From Kroppenstedtia guangzhouensis (GTDB lineage Bacteria; Bacillota; Bacilli; Thermoactinomycetales; DSM-45169), in assembly GCF_014637345.1 (NCBI RefSeq), contig NZ_BMEX01000011.1, positions 8,702-72,701 of the forward strand: DNA of 64,000 bases, given 5' to 3'. The notes under the pieces were generated by a model. The model was not told the DNA's origin. It ran no database searches and was given only the letters and a program-made list of their open reading frames with translations. This document shows, piece after piece, positions 54,690 through 63,157 of the stretch. Position 1 is the first letter of the stretch. Each line of letters starts with the position of its first letter. Made by a program: the position numbers and the translations under genes.

Positions 54690-54860
54690 TTATCGGTTTG
54701 CCATACGCTCCTCGGCCAGTTCAATCGCCCGTTTGACCATATTTCCTGCATCCCGGGCCTTGATTCCGCCCCAGCCTTCACGCTGAACCACGTCATAAAA
54801 ACCCAGTTCTTTGGCCAACTCGATCTTCAAGTCTTCCGACATGACTCCCCGTCGTGCCAT
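54690..54860 (-). CDS. sspF: Small acid-soluble spore protein, alpha/beta type (SspF-like)
   Basis: Start at ATG 54858-54860 ([21 protein letters not shown]) behind GGGAGGAG. The 56-residue protein has the alpha/beta SASP core: [15 protein letters not shown], then [21 protein letters not shown], which matches the DNA-binding helix-turn-helix halves. Such proteins coat spore DNA and are cut by the Gpr protease on germination. Place between veg and ispE is the sspF position of B. subtilis, now with nrdAB between it and veg. Confidence 0.92.
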   Translation of the reverse strand: MARRGVMSEDLKIELAKELGFYDVVQREGWGGIKARDAGNMVKRAIELAEERMANR

Positions 54861-54896
54861 CTGACTCCTCCCTTTCCTTCTCCGGTCGGGCACCCT

Positions 54897-54903
54897 TAGT
54901 ATG
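54897..54903 (-). promoter_or_regulatory. Possible sigma-G -10 of the spore protein gene
   Basis: CATACTA on the minus strand matches the forespore -10 CATNNTA, 36 bases before the ATG. No convincing -35 was found, so this is weak. Confidence 0.4.
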
Positions 54904-55012
54904 GTTCAACCTGGCCCGTCTCTCCCAACCAATGCCTTCCTTTTATCAACGTAGCCGCCTTTAGGGAACTTTGATCTTCTTTAAGCAAGGCGGAGGCAGG
55001 ATGGCCATAGCG

Positions 55013-55220
55013 AGACCGGGGAGCGAAAGCGACCCCAAGCGAGACTTGTGCCCTACGGATACAAAGGCGAATCAAATCCCCACCCAGGCACTAAAAGCGG
55101 TGTGATTTAGCGGCGGCCGGGTCGGTCGGGATCGGGTTTCACATATCTTTTCGCTGTTCTTAACCGCCATAGACACTCTATGTGATCCCCCCTGTGAATG
55201 ACTTTTTGCAAGGCTTTTCA
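55013..55220 (+). repeat. Dispersed intergenic repeat, copy B
   Basis: From 55113: CGGCCGGGTCGGTCGGG, then GGGTTTCACAT at 55134, a variable middle, CTATGTGATCCCC, CCTGTGAATGACTTTTTGC. A second module, GGGGAGCGAAAGCGACCCC with GACTTGTGCCCTACGG, lies upstream at about 55013-55068, whereas in copy C that module sits inside. It lies downstream of nrdB. The 348-base gap from 54894 to 55241 holds no gene. Confidence 0.75.
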
Positions 55221-55241
55221 AAAAAGCTTCCGGTTCCTCCA

Positions 55242-56270
55242 TTACAATTCATCAAAACCGTTGTCCGAAGAAACCTTGCTGTACTGGCGGGATTTCCCTT
55301 CAAAAAAGTCCTGTTTCCCCCGGTTGACATCCTGATAGGCGATGATCCAGCGCATGGGATTCTTGCGGTATCCGGGAAAAGGACGCTCCGCACCCAGTTC
55401 ATGAGCCCGTTTGTTGGCCATAAAGCGGATATAGGCCCGGAGTTCATCAGGTTGAATCCCGTCAAAACGGTCACCGAGGACGGTTTCCCCCCACCGGATC
55501 TCCAATTCCGCCGCTCTTCGAAATGACTCCGTCACATAGTTCCGGTTTTCCTCGGTGTTCAATTCGGGAACTTCCTGTAACAATTCCCGGTAAATCTGTA
55601 CAAATAACCGTACATGGAGTTGTTCATCCCGGTTGATATAGTTGATCATTGTGGAGGTGGAGACCATCTTCTGGTGGCGGGCCAGATTGTAGAAAAAAGC
55701 AAACCCGGAGTAAAAGTTGAGTCCCTCCAAAATCACATCATAAACGATGGAGCGGAGAAAGGTGAGAGGCTCAGGCGTCTCCACAAACGCCTGATAGCCC
55801 TCAACGATAAACTCATTCCGTTCCCGAAGGACCTGGTCATGCTTCCAGTATTCAAACACCTCTTCCTGCTCCTGCCGAGTTACAAGGGAAGAGAGAACAT
55901 AAGAGTAGGATTGGTTATGCACCACTTCCTGAAAGGAGAGCACCGTCATCAGAGCCGCCAGGCTGGAATCAGTCAGATAATCGGCCACCTTCGAAGAATA
56001 ATCGGTCTGTATCGAGTCGAGAAAAGCCAGCAGTCCGATGATTTTTTTAAAAGCGATCCGTTCTTCTTCCGCCAACCGTCCCCACTGTTTGATGTCTTCC
56101 GACATATTGATTTCAAAGGGGGTCCAAAAGTTGGCCAGCATGTTCTTGTACAGGGGATAAGCCCAGGGGAAGCGGCAATCATCCCAGTTCAACACATTGG
56201 AAGATCGTCCGTTGATGATGCCGGTGCCGGCATTGGGCGCGGCAGGATCATACAGTTTACGTTTTTGCAT
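55242..56270 (-). CDS. nrdB: Ribonucleotide reductase, class I small subunit
   Basis: A 342-residue diiron protein. Ligand motifs: LAFLDSIQTD (first acidic ligand), QEVVHNQSYSYVL with Glu, His and a Tyr four residues after the His (the usual radical Tyr), VILEGLNFYSGF (Glu) and NRDEQLHV (Glu, His). The C-terminus SSDNGFDEL is the flexible tail that docks on NrdA. No nrdI or nrdH neighbour is seen, so class Ia-like use is likely. It follows nrdA by 11 bases and shares its control. Confidence 0.94.
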   Translation of the reverse strand: MQKRKLYDPAAPNAGTGIINGRSSNVLNWDDCRFPWAYPLYKNMLANFWTPFEINMSEDIKQWGRLAEEERIAFKKIIGLLAFLDSIQTDYSSKVADYLTDSSLAALMTVLSFQEVVHNQSYSYVLSSLVTRQEQEEVFEYWKHDQVLRERNEFIVEGYQAFVETPEPLTFLRSIVYDVILEGLNFYSGFAFFYNLARHQKMVSTSTMINYINRDEQLHVRLFVQIYRELLQEVPELNTEENRNYVTESFRRAAELEIRWGETVLGDRFDGIQPDELRAYIRFMANKRAHELGAERPFPGYRKNPMRWIIAYQDVNRGKQDFFEGKSRQYSKVSSDNGFDEL

Positions 56271-56281
56271 GGTTTCCCTCC

Positions 56282-58531
56282 TCAGCTGGAACAGCTGTCA
56301 CAATCCAGATACTCCGTCGCTGTGGACCGCAAATAGTAGGTGCTTTTCAGACCCCATTTCCAGGCGGTCAGATGCAAATCCAACAGATCCCGGGCTTTGA
56401 TGTCGTGGCGTACATACAGATTGAGAGACTGGGATTGATCGATATAGCGCTGACGGACCGCTGCCTGCCGCAGGCTCCACCGTTGGTCGATCTCATGGGC
56501 CGGTTTATAATACCAGCTGGTTTCCGGGGTCAGATCCGGGGCAGTGACCGGTATTTTGTAATTTTTCTTCTCCTCGCTGTATTCCCGGCGAAATACGGGG
56601 TCGATGGAAGCCGTACTGCCGGCGATCAGAGATGTGCTGGCATTGGGAGCCACGGCCATCAACCAGGCGTTGCGCAGGCCATGGCGACGGATGTCCCTTG
56701 CCAAGCTGCACCAGGGCTCCTCCAGCAATCCTCTCTTCTCAAAATAAGCCCCGGTCTGCCAATCGCTTCCTTCAAATAGAGGATAGGGCCCTTTTTCCCG
56801 GGCCAATTCCATGGAGGCGTGGATTGTCAGATAGGCGATCTCTCCGTAAAGCTCCTCCCCCAAGCGAACAGCCTCCTCTGACTCCCAACGGATCCCTTTG
56901 ATAGCCAGCAAATGATGCCATCCAAAGGTGCCCAATCCGATCGCCCGGTACTTTTGATTGGTGATTCTCGCCTGGGGGACCTCAATCGGATTCAGATCGA
57001 TCACATTGTCCAACATCCGCACCTGAACCGGAATCAACCGTTTCAACACCCCGTCAGGCACCGCCCGCCCCAGATTGATGGAAGAGAGGTTGCAAACCAC
57101 AAAATCGCCGGGCTCCTTGGTGATAAAAATCTTCCCCTCATCCACACATTCCTCGCGCAACAGAGTGGGACTCATATTCTGCATGATCTCGGTACACAAA
57201 TTGGAGCAATAGATCATCCCTGCGTGGTTATTGGGGTTTTTTCGGTTAGCTTCATCCCTGTAAAACATATAAGGTGTTCCGGTTTCCAACTGGGAGATCA
57301 TGATCCGCTTCATCAATTCAATCGCCGGGACTGTGGTCCTGTCCAAATCCGGATGCCGAACACAGGCTGCGTACTTCTCCCGGAAAGAGCCCTCTCCCCG
57401 TTTTTCATCATAAAAATCTTCCAGAGACCACCCCATCACATTCCGGATTTGATGCGGATCAAACAGATGCCAATCTTCCCTGGCTTCCACCGCCTCCATA
57501 AAAAGGTCGGGAATACACACCCCGGTGAAGAGATCATGGGTCCGTAATCGTTCATCTCCATTGTTCAGCTTGGCATCGAGAAAAGAGAGGACATCCTGAT
57601 GCCAGATATCCAGATAGACAGCGATCGACCCTTTCCGTTGTCCCAACTGATCTACACTCACCGCGGTGTTGTTCAGTTGTTTCATCCACGGGATCACTCC
57701 CGAGCTGATCCCTTTGTATCCCTTGATATCACTCCCCCGGGACCGGATTTTTCCCAGGTAGACACCCAGACCGCCTCCCCCTTTCGAAATCCTGGCCACA
57801 TCGGTGTTGCTGTCGTAGATTCCACGGAGACTGTCATCCACCACATCGATAAAACAGGAAGACAATTGTCCAAAATCTTTGCCGGCATTGGACAGGGTGG
57901 GTGTGGCCACGGTCATGTACTGGTTGGAAAGAGCCCAGTAGGCTTCACGGACCCAGTGCATCCGGCAATTCCCTTCTTCCCGGGACATCAAGACCATCGC
58001 GATGACGAGAAAGCGCTCCTGTGGGAGCTCATAAAGCTCTCCTGTCCGGGATCGGGCCAGGTAACGGTCTGCCAGTGTTCTCAATCCGGCATAAGTGAAC
58101 AGGTGGTCCCGCTCGGGACGGATCATCATCGCCAATCCCTCGATTTCCTCACGGGTATATGATTCCAGCAACAGCGGAGAGTAGACTCCGATTTCCGTAA
58201 GAACGCGGATCAACTCATAAAAATCCCCGTATGGTTTTCCCTGACGGAATGGCTGCTGGGACGCTTCCACATAGAGGCGGAGCAAGTAAATCCGCGATGC
58301 CACAAAGGTCCAATCCGGTTCCTCTCCGCTGATCCGCTCCAGGGCGTCCAGGACCATTCTGTCGGCGATTCGATCCATGGAATCCCCATCTCGAACAGAG
58401 TGCAGCTGTTTAGCCATGTACCCATGAGCATCCAGTTTGGGGAAATCGCTCATCAATTCTTGGAGAAAACGTTCCATTGCCTGTTTGTCACGGGGAATCA
58501 ATTCTGTCGACAACAGACCGGTTCCGATCAT
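56282..58531 (-). CDS. nrdA: Ribonucleotide reductase, class I large subunit
   Basis: A 749-residue alpha subunit from an ATG ten bases after GGAAGG. Catalytic and radical residues are visible: SNAGKDFGQLSSCF (first redox Cys), NHAGMIYCSNLCTEIMQ (thiyl Cys, Asn and Glu of the active site, in the NLCTE form), GTFGWHHLLA, PNASTSLIAGSTASIDPVF, and the C-terminal redox pair YLDCDSCSS. It reduces ribonucleotides with the diiron NrdB. The upstream cobalamin riboswitch means the enzyme is made when vitamin B12 is scarce. It is placed inside the conserved sspF-veg interval, which is not usual in Bacillus. Confidence 0.95.
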   Translation of the reverse strand: MIGTGLLSTELIPRDKQAMERFLQELMSDFPKLDAHGYMAKQLHSVRDGDSMDRIADRMVLDALERISGEEPDWTFVASRIYLLRLYVEASQQPFRQGKPYGDFYELIRVLTEIGVYSPLLLESYTREEIEGLAMMIRPERDHLFTYAGLRTLADRYLARSRTGELYELPQERFLVIAMVLMSREEGNCRMHWVREAYWALSNQYMTVATPTLSNAGKDFGQLSSCFIDVVDDSLRGIYDSNTDVARISKGGGGLGVYLGKIRSRGSDIKGYKGISSGVIPWMKQLNNTAVSVDQLGQRKGSIAVYLDIWHQDVLSFLDAKLNNGDERLRTHDLFTGVCIPDLFMEAVEAREDWHLFDPHQIRNVMGWSLEDFYDEKRGEGSFREKYAACVRHPDLDRTTVPAIELMKRIMISQLETGTPYMFYRDEANRKNPNNHAGMIYCSNLCTEIMQNMSPTLLREECVDEGKIFITKEPGDFVVCNLSSINLGRAVPDGVLKRLIPVQVRMLDNVIDLNPIEVPQARITNQKYRAIGLGTFGWHHLLAIKGIRWESEEAVRLGEELYGEIAYLTIHASMELAREKGPYPLFEGSDWQTGAYFEKRGLLEEPWCSLARDIRRHGLRNAWLMAVAPNASTSLIAGSTASIDPVFRREYSEEKKNYKIPVTAPDLTPETSWYYKPAHEIDQRWSLRQAAVRQRYIDQSQSLNLYVRHDIKARDLLDLHLTAWKWGLKSTYYLRSTATEYLDCDSCSS

Positions 58532-58597
58532 TTCATCGCCGCCTTCCTCTGAAATAAGCCTCTGCTCAGGGTTCCTGGAAGCTTTGTGAATGAGTGC

Positions 58598-58770
58598 CGG
58601 CCGGGTCGGTCGGGATTGGGTTTCACATGATCGTTTCGTTGTTCTGAACTGACAAAATCACTCCATGTGAAACCCAACAACCCTCCCTGCATAGCGTGAT
58701 CAGGGAGCGAAGCGACCCTGGGCACGACTTGTGCCCTGTGGGTATGACGGCTTTTTTCACAATGCTTCTA
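58598..58770 (+). repeat. Dispersed intergenic repeat, copy C (longest)
   Basis: CCGGCCGGGTCGGTCGGG, then GGGTTTCACATG and, 34 bases on, its exact complement CATGTGAAACCC, so the core is a 12-base inverted repeat. It continues with CCCTCCCTG, an inner module GGGAGCGAAGCGACCC with GACTTGTGCCCTGTGG, and ends CGGCTTTTTTCACAATGC. It lies between the riboswitch terminator and nrdA, in the same direction as copy B. Confidence 0.78.
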
Positions 58771-58776
58771 GACCAA

Positions 58777-58808
58777 ATAAAAAAACACCCTTTTTTCCAG
58801 GGTGTTGG
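58777..58808 (-). terminator. Terminator of the cobalamin-controlled leader
   Basis: Stem AACACCC / GGGTGTT around TGGAAAAAA, followed on the minus strand by TTTTTATTT. It is placed about 115 bases after the riboswitch core and before nrdA, as an expression-platform stop. Confidence 0.9.
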
Positions 58809-58921
58809 CATGGTTGGAGCACGGCGAAACAGACAGGCATGCAGATAAAGCTCCTCGCCTTCATTGACCGATTCCGCCGTTTCCAAATCCCAACCCCCGA
58901 AGACCGGAAACATTCGGGAAC

Positions 58922-59092
58922 TGCAGGCAGGTCTACTGGCTCATGCTTCATCCTACTCCGGCCCTTCCCGCACAGACAGCCCTGAGGGACCCGACTGAGC
59001 AGTGGTCACACCGTTTCGTTCACATTTACAGTTGCGGGGACAGCTCCGGTTTTTCACCGGATTCCCTTTTCAGCTTCCCGAAGGAGCACCTG
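58922..59092 (-). promoter_or_regulatory. Cobalamin riboswitch controlling nrdAB
   Basis: Minus strand shows the conserved elements in order: AGGTGCTCC near the 5' end, AAAGGGAATCCGGTG, AAACCGGAGCTGTCCCCGC, AACTGTAA, and finally the B12 box GAGCCAGTAGACCTGCC near 58925-58945. Bound cobalamin should favour the downstream terminator and switch off the B12-independent reductase. Confidence 0.93.
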
Positions 59093-59107
59093 CATCCCAC
59101 AAAACAC

Positions 59108-59135
59108 AACATATTGAGTTTTAGTAGATGTACAA
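59108..59135 (-). promoter_or_regulatory. Candidate promoter of the nrdAB leader
   Basis: TTGTAC, 16-base spacer, TATGTT on the minus strand, just before the riboswitch. Moderate match. Confidence 0.45.
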
Positions 59136-59167
59136 CCCCATCATATCGAATCTATGTCTCGTTGTAA

Positions 59168-59199
59168 ATAAAAAATCCGAACCACGGTGGGATCGGATC
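59168..59199 (-). terminator. Intrinsic terminator of veg
   Basis: Stem ATCCGA / TCGGAT with a longer loop and an inner CCACCGTGG, then TTTTTTATTT on the minus strand, after the veg stop. Confidence 0.85.
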
Positions 59200-59222
59200 A
59201 TGCGAAACTCATGCACGAGATA

Positions 59223-59510
59223 TTATTGTTGTTGGGAGTCTTTCACATACTTGACGGGGACTTGTCCTTCATCTTGGAAAACGGTCAATTCCACCGTCTC
59301 TGTCAGGATGTCGGCGTAACTGTAAGAAACGCGTTCAAAGGAGTGTTGATCCTCGTCCAGTTTGACGATAAACACGGAAGGGTATGTCTCTTCGAGAACC
59401 CCGCTGCGTTCAATCGTTTTGCGACGTCCACTGTTGGCCTTCAACCGGATTTTTTGACCGATATAGCCATCCAAGGTCCGTTTTATTTCAGACAGCGCAT
59501 TCCTACCCAT
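59223..59510 (-). CDS. veg: Veg protein
   Basis: A 95-residue protein: [74 protein letters not shown], the Veg family with its Sm-like beta fold. In B. subtilis it is highly expressed and stimulates biofilm genes and spore germination. The start ATG follows GAGGTGG. Two tandem strong promoters drive it. Confidence 0.95.
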   Translation of the reverse strand: MGRNALSEIKRTLDGYIGQKIRLKANSGRRKTIERSGVLEETYPSVFIVKLDEDQHSFERVSYSYADILTETVELTVFQDEGQVPVKYVKDSQQQ

Positions 59511-59537
59511 TTAGCTCGACCACCTCACTCAATGAGA

Positions 59538-59567
59538 AGTATATCACAAATGAGGTGTAATTGTCAA
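59538..59567 (-). promoter_or_regulatory. veg promoter, downstream copy
   Basis: Perfect TTGACA, 18-base spacer, TATACT on the minus strand, 28 bases before the veg ATG. Confidence 0.8.
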
Positions 59568-59574
59568 AACGTGA

Positions 59575-59604
59575 ATTATAGCAGGGGTTTAACCCTTGTG
59601 TCAA
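59575..59604 (-). promoter_or_regulatory. veg promoter, upstream copy
   Basis: Perfect TTGACA, 18-base spacer, perfect TATAAT on the minus strand, 37 bases upstream of the other promoter. Confidence 0.8.
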
Positions 59605-59681
59605 CGGGTAAATCGGTAATTGACAATAAAAGTTCCTTCTCGATAAAATCCTGTCTCCGTCGACATTCCTGAGAGATCTCC

Positions 59682-60155
59682 TCATTTGGTGAAACGATCC
59701 GCCACGGAGCTGGCGGCATAGGCATCCGGTTTGATCTTTGCCGTGTAGCCTACGGAGGTGACCCAACCCACCACTTCTTGAATCAGTTTCCGGGTCTCTC
59801 CCCTTCGCCCGACATCCAGGTGAATTTCCACCGGCAATTCGAGAGAGGCCCCGAGAAAACCCTTCTCTTTCAATCGTTCCATCAGAGCCAGACTGTATTC
59901 CGTCTCTTTGTAGATCCGATAGCGGAGATCCAGCAGGGGGCGGCTCTTCTTTTTGGAATAGTAGAAGAGGGCTCCTTTTCCCACCCGGTGTATAATGATA
60001 GCGGTAATGAACAGCGTCTCTTTATGGTTCGTCTGGGAGTCTGTTCCGATCACCATTTTATAAACAGCATTTCGATCCTCTTCAATATAGGCATAAATCT
60101 CGGATATCATTCGTTCCAGGCTGATCCGGCCCCTGCGTGGATGATAGAACTGCAA
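59682..60155 (-). CDS. YkuK-like ribonuclease H fold protein (DUF458)
   Basis: A 157-residue protein from a TTG start ten bases after GGAGG. The family core is seen: MVIGTDSQTNHKETLFITAIIIHRVGKGALFYYSKKKSR and ETEYSLALMERLKEKG, with an ELPVEIHLDVGRRGETRKLIQEVVGWV segment that resembles the DUF458/YkuK RNase H-like fold with acidic Asp and Asp/Glu near metal positions. Activity is not established. In B. subtilis yabG sits between veg and ksgA; yabG is absent here. Confidence 0.8.
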   Translation of the reverse strand: MQFYHPRRGRISLERMISEIYAYIEEDRNAVYKMVIGTDSQTNHKETLFITAIIIHRVGKGALFYYSKKKSRPLLDLRYRIYKETEYSLALMERLKEKGFLGASLELPVEIHLDVGRRGETRKLIQEVVGWVTSVGYTAKIKPDAYAASSVADRFTK

Positions 60156-60208
60156 CTTCCATTCGCCTCCGAGGTTCCGGGCGTTGCCGGCTAGTTTTCC
60201 CTGCTGGT

Positions 60209-61081
60209 TCAGTTCCTCGCTACTTCATCCAGTCGATTGGTCACCAAAGCAAATTCCTCCAACGAGAGAGTTTCCCCCCGCCGTTTGGGGTCAATCCCCG
60301 CTTCCAACAGCACACGGGAGATGATTTCCTTCCCCTCCCCAACAACACCCGTGCTCAAGGCGTTTAGCAGTGTCTTACGCCGCTGGCCGAAAGAAGCCCG
60401 GATCACCCGAAATAACAGAGCTTCATCCCGGACTTCCACCGGTGGACGCTGCCGGATGTTCAATCGGATCACAGCGGAATCCACCTGGGGCTGGGGAACA
60501 AAGACATGGGCCGGAACCCTGGTGACCCATTCCGTTTCAGCATAATACCGGGTGGCAACCGTGATGGAGCCGTAGGCCTTGCTTCCGGGGGAAGCGGTCA
60601 GACGCTCTGCCACCTCTTTTTGAATCATGATCACAATTCGGTCCAGAGGAAGTTTTTCCTCCAACAGCCGCATCAGGATCGGAGAGGTGACATAATAGGG
60701 AAGATTGGCCACTGCACAGATGGGGTTGCAATTTCCCAGGTGATCCCGCAACAATCTGGAGAGATCCAAACTCATCACATCCCCGTGAACGATATGAACA
60801 TGGGGTTGCCCTGAGAACAGACTGTTGAGAACCGGAATCAGCCGATCGTCCAACTCCACTGCAACAACCTGACCGGCTGCCATCGCCAATCTTTCGGTCA
60901 GAGCCCCGATTCCCGGACCAATCTCCAGCACTCCGGCTTCCGGCCCGAGTCCCGCAGCTTCCATCATTTGATCAAGTATACGCCGATCTGTGAGGAAATG
61001 CTGACCCAGGCTCTTTTTCAACCGCAATCCCCGTTCCGCCAGCAACTGACGTGTCCGTCCGGCGATGCCGACCTCATCCAT
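60209..61081 (-). CDS. ksgA: 16S rRNA adenine dimethyltransferase (KsgA/RsmA)
   Basis: Start at ATG 61079-61081 (MDEVGIAGRTRQLLAERGLRLK). The 290-residue SAM enzyme has KSLGQHFLTDRRILDQM, the SAM site LEIGPGIGALTERLAMAAG, and the target-adenine motif ANLPYYVTSPILMRLLEE. It methylates two adenines near the end of 16S rRNA. It overlaps the end of rnmV by eight bases, so translation is coupled. Confidence 0.95.
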   Translation of the reverse strand: MDEVGIAGRTRQLLAERGLRLKKSLGQHFLTDRRILDQMMEAAGLGPEAGVLEIGPGIGALTERLAMAAGQVVAVELDDRLIPVLNSLFSGQPHVHIVHGDVMSLDLSRLLRDHLGNCNPICAVANLPYYVTSPILMRLLEEKLPLDRIVIMIQKEVAERLTASPGSKAYGSITVATRYYAETEWVTRVPAHVFVPQPQVDSAVIRLNIRQRPPVEVRDEALLFRVIRASFGQRRKTLLNALSTGVVGEGKEIISRVLLEAGIDPKRRGETLSLEEFALVTNRLDEVARN

Positions 61082-61685
61082 CCGCTCCACCCTTTCCCAC
61101 TCGTTTCAGCGCATCTTCAAATTCCTCTTCAGTGATGTGAAGGAGATGAAGACGCCGAAAAAATTGCTTGGCGTTTCCATAACCAATCCCCAGGACTACG
61201 GCAAGCTCTTCCCGAAGCAGACGGGATTTTGGGTCACCGACGAGCCCCGCTTCCAGGTATCTTTCCCAGGAAACACAGGTGGAAAACACCTCTCCTTCTT
61301 CGCAACGGGCCTTTGTCAACGCCCGTCGGATCGCTTCCGGAGCAGCATGTTCCACCCCGAGTCCATGCTCCCCCGTCGCCTCCTCCCGGGTGAGAAAGGC
61401 ATGTTTGCAACCGGGCACCGCCCGGGAGATGATGCGCCGGATCCGCTCCCCGGCTCCATCGGGATCGGTCAGGACAATCACCCCCCGTGTGTCCCGGGCC
61501 CGCTTCACTTCGGCGATCACATCCGGACCCACCGCCGACCCCCGGGTCTCAATGGTGTCAGCCCGGACCGCACGGCGGAGAGCTTCTGTATCGTTCCGTC
61601 CTTCCACCACAATCACTTCTTTAACTGATATCTGTTGAATCGTCCCCACCCTTTTCCTATATAACGAGAACGGTGATTTCTCCAT
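61074..61685 (-). CDS. rnmV: Ribonuclease M5
   Basis: Start taken as ATG 61683-61685 (MEKSPFSLYRKRVGTIQQ), six bases after AAGG and overlapping the tatD stop; a GTG about 12 codons later would also give a fine start (VGTIQQISVKEVIVVEG). The Toprim domain is intact: KEVIVVEGRNDTEAL, GVIVLTDPDGAGERIRRII and HAFLTREEATGEHGLGVEHA. It matures 5S rRNA. It is coupled to ksgA on its other side. Confidence 0.93.
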   Translation of the reverse strand: MEKSPFSLYRKRVGTIQQISVKEVIVVEGRNDTEALRRAVRADTIETRGSAVGPDVIAEVKRARDTRGVIVLTDPDGAGERIRRIISRAVPGCKHAFLTREEATGEHGLGVEHAAPEAIRRALTKARCEEGEVFSTCVSWERYLEAGLVGDPKSRLLREELAVVLGIGYGNAKQFFRRLHLLHITEEEFEDALKRVGKGGADG

Positions 61686-62479
61686 CACTGTCCTTCAGTT
61701 GATCCTGTTGCATCCTCGATCCGAAACAGGCGGTTGGCATTTGCAAAGGTTTGGCGAGCCACCTCATCCACGGACATATTCCGCAGTTCTGCGATTTTCT
61801 CCGCCACCAACCGGACATAACCTGATTCATTTCGCTTGCCCCGGTGGGGGTGGGGAGCAAGATATGGAGAGTCTGTCTCCACCAACAGACGGTCCAAGGG
61901 AACCTGTACGGCGATCTCCTTGGGGAGCTTGGCGTTTTTAAAGGTGACGGGCCCGCCCAGCCCGATGTGAAAATTCATGTCCAGACATTGGCTGGCGATC
62001 TCCCAACTTCCGCTGAAACAATGCATGACTCCGCCCACTTCTTCCGCCTTTTCCTCCCGCAGGATCCGGATTACATCATCATCTGCCTCCCGATTGTGGA
62101 TAATGATGGGCATGTCCAACTCCCGGGCCAGACGGATCTGTTGGCGGAAGACACTCTCCTGCACTCCTTTCGGAGACTGGTCCCAGTGATAGTCCAATCC
62201 CATCTCACCCAGTGCCACCACTTTGGGATGATCACTCAAAGATTCAATCCAATCCAACTCCTCCACTGTGCAGTGGATGGCGTCGACAGGATGCCAGCCC
62301 ACGGCTGCATAGATAAAATCATGGGTTTCCGCCAGTTTTAAGGTCTCTTCAATCGTCTTTCGGTTAAAACCGACATTGAGAATCCGGGTGACCCCCTGCT
62401 CTCGTGCCCGTTGAATCACCTGTTCCCGATCTTGGGCATATTGCTGATCATTCAAGTGTGCATGACTATCAAAAAGCAT
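61685..62479 (-). CDS. tatD: TatD-family metal-dependent deoxyribonuclease
   Basis: Start at ATG 62477-62479 (MLFDSHAHLNDQQYAQDRE) behind AGGAGGGAG. The 264-residue TIM-barrel hydrolase has DSHAHLND for metals, AVGWHPVDA, GEMGLDYHWDQSPKGVQ, IIHNREADDDV, HCFSGSWEIA and LVETDSPYLAPHPHRGKRNE. It degrades DNA and other phosphodiesters. It follows the signal peptidase in transcript order. Confidence 0.95.
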   Translation of the reverse strand: MLFDSHAHLNDQQYAQDREQVIQRAREQGVTRILNVGFNRKTIEETLKLAETHDFIYAAVGWHPVDAIHCTVEELDWIESLSDHPKVVALGEMGLDYHWDQSPKGVQESVFRQQIRLARELDMPIIIHNREADDDVIRILREEKAEEVGGVMHCFSGSWEIASQCLDMNFHIGLGGPVTFKNAKLPKEIAVQVPLDRLLVETDSPYLAPHPHRGKRNESGYVRLVAEKIAELRNMSVDEVARQTFANANRLFRIEDATGSTEGQ

Positions 62480-62626
62480 GGGCTCCCTCCTGTCTCCATC
62501 GGAAAATAAGAAGCGATTTCGTCTACCGTTTTCATCGTGGAAGGTGTTGTGATTCAGAGCGTTACGGGCCAGTCGGTCGAGCATTGCAACACTCCTTAAA
62601 GACCGACCCTCCCTGCGTCAGACGGA

Positions 62627-63157
62627 TCAGCGGAACAACAGCTTAAAATCGCGCAGGGGCTTTACTTTGATATCCGCCCGTCCCACCACTTCGGACACCT
62701 TGATGGCCCCGAGGTCCCGGCTGTCCCGACTGTTGGCCCGATTATCTCCCAGAACGAACAGATGTCCCTTTGGAACCACCGTCTCCGGCATCCTCTTGAT
62801 TTGCGGACCTGTAAAAGAGTCTTTGCGGATATACGGCTCTGTCAGCGGTTTGCCGTTTCGAATCACGCGTCCCCTTTCCACGGAAATGCGATCCCCCGGT
62901 TTTCCGATCACCCGTTTGATAAAATCCCGATCGTCATCGGTGTGAAAAACCACAATATCTCCGTATTGCGGCTCGGATACGTGATAAATCCACATATTTA
63001 CAATCAGCAATTCTTCCCCTTTGAAGGTGGGGTACATCGATTCCCCATGCACCTCATAAGGGGCAAACAGAAAAACCCGGACCACAAGCATAAATATTGC
63101 CGCTACCAAGATCGCGGTAAACCATTCATTAACCGCTCTTCTCGCTCTCTTTCCCAA
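62627..63157 (-). CDS. sipS: Type I signal peptidase
   Basis: Start at TTG 63155-63157 (MGKRARRAVNEWFTAILVAAI), five bases after GGAGGGG; the open frame extends upstream. The 176-residue protein has one N-terminal membrane helix, the catalytic Ser in VHGESMYPTF, the general-base Lys in DDRDFIKRVIGKPGDRI, and box E GHLFVLGDNRANSRDSRDLGAI. It removes signal peptides from exported proteins. In B. subtilis no sip gene lies between metS and yabD/tatD; this is a local placement. Gene symbol is by family, not by proven orthology. Confidence 0.9.
   Translation of the reverse strand: MGKRARRAVNEWFTAILVAAIFMLVVRVFLFAPYEVHGESMYPTFKGEELLIVNMWIYHVSEPQYGDIVVFHTDDDRDFIKRVIGKPGDRISVERGRVIRNGKPLTEPYIRKDSFTGPQIKRMPETVVPKGHLFVLGDNRANSRDSRDLGAIKVSEVVGRADIKVKPLRDFKLLFR

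Noticed and set aside
62565-62630. GTCGGTCGAG and ACCGACCCTCCCTGCG, faintly like the dispersed repeat
   Set aside because: The order of blocks is not kept and the central GGGTTTCACAT arm is missing; too weak to call a copy.
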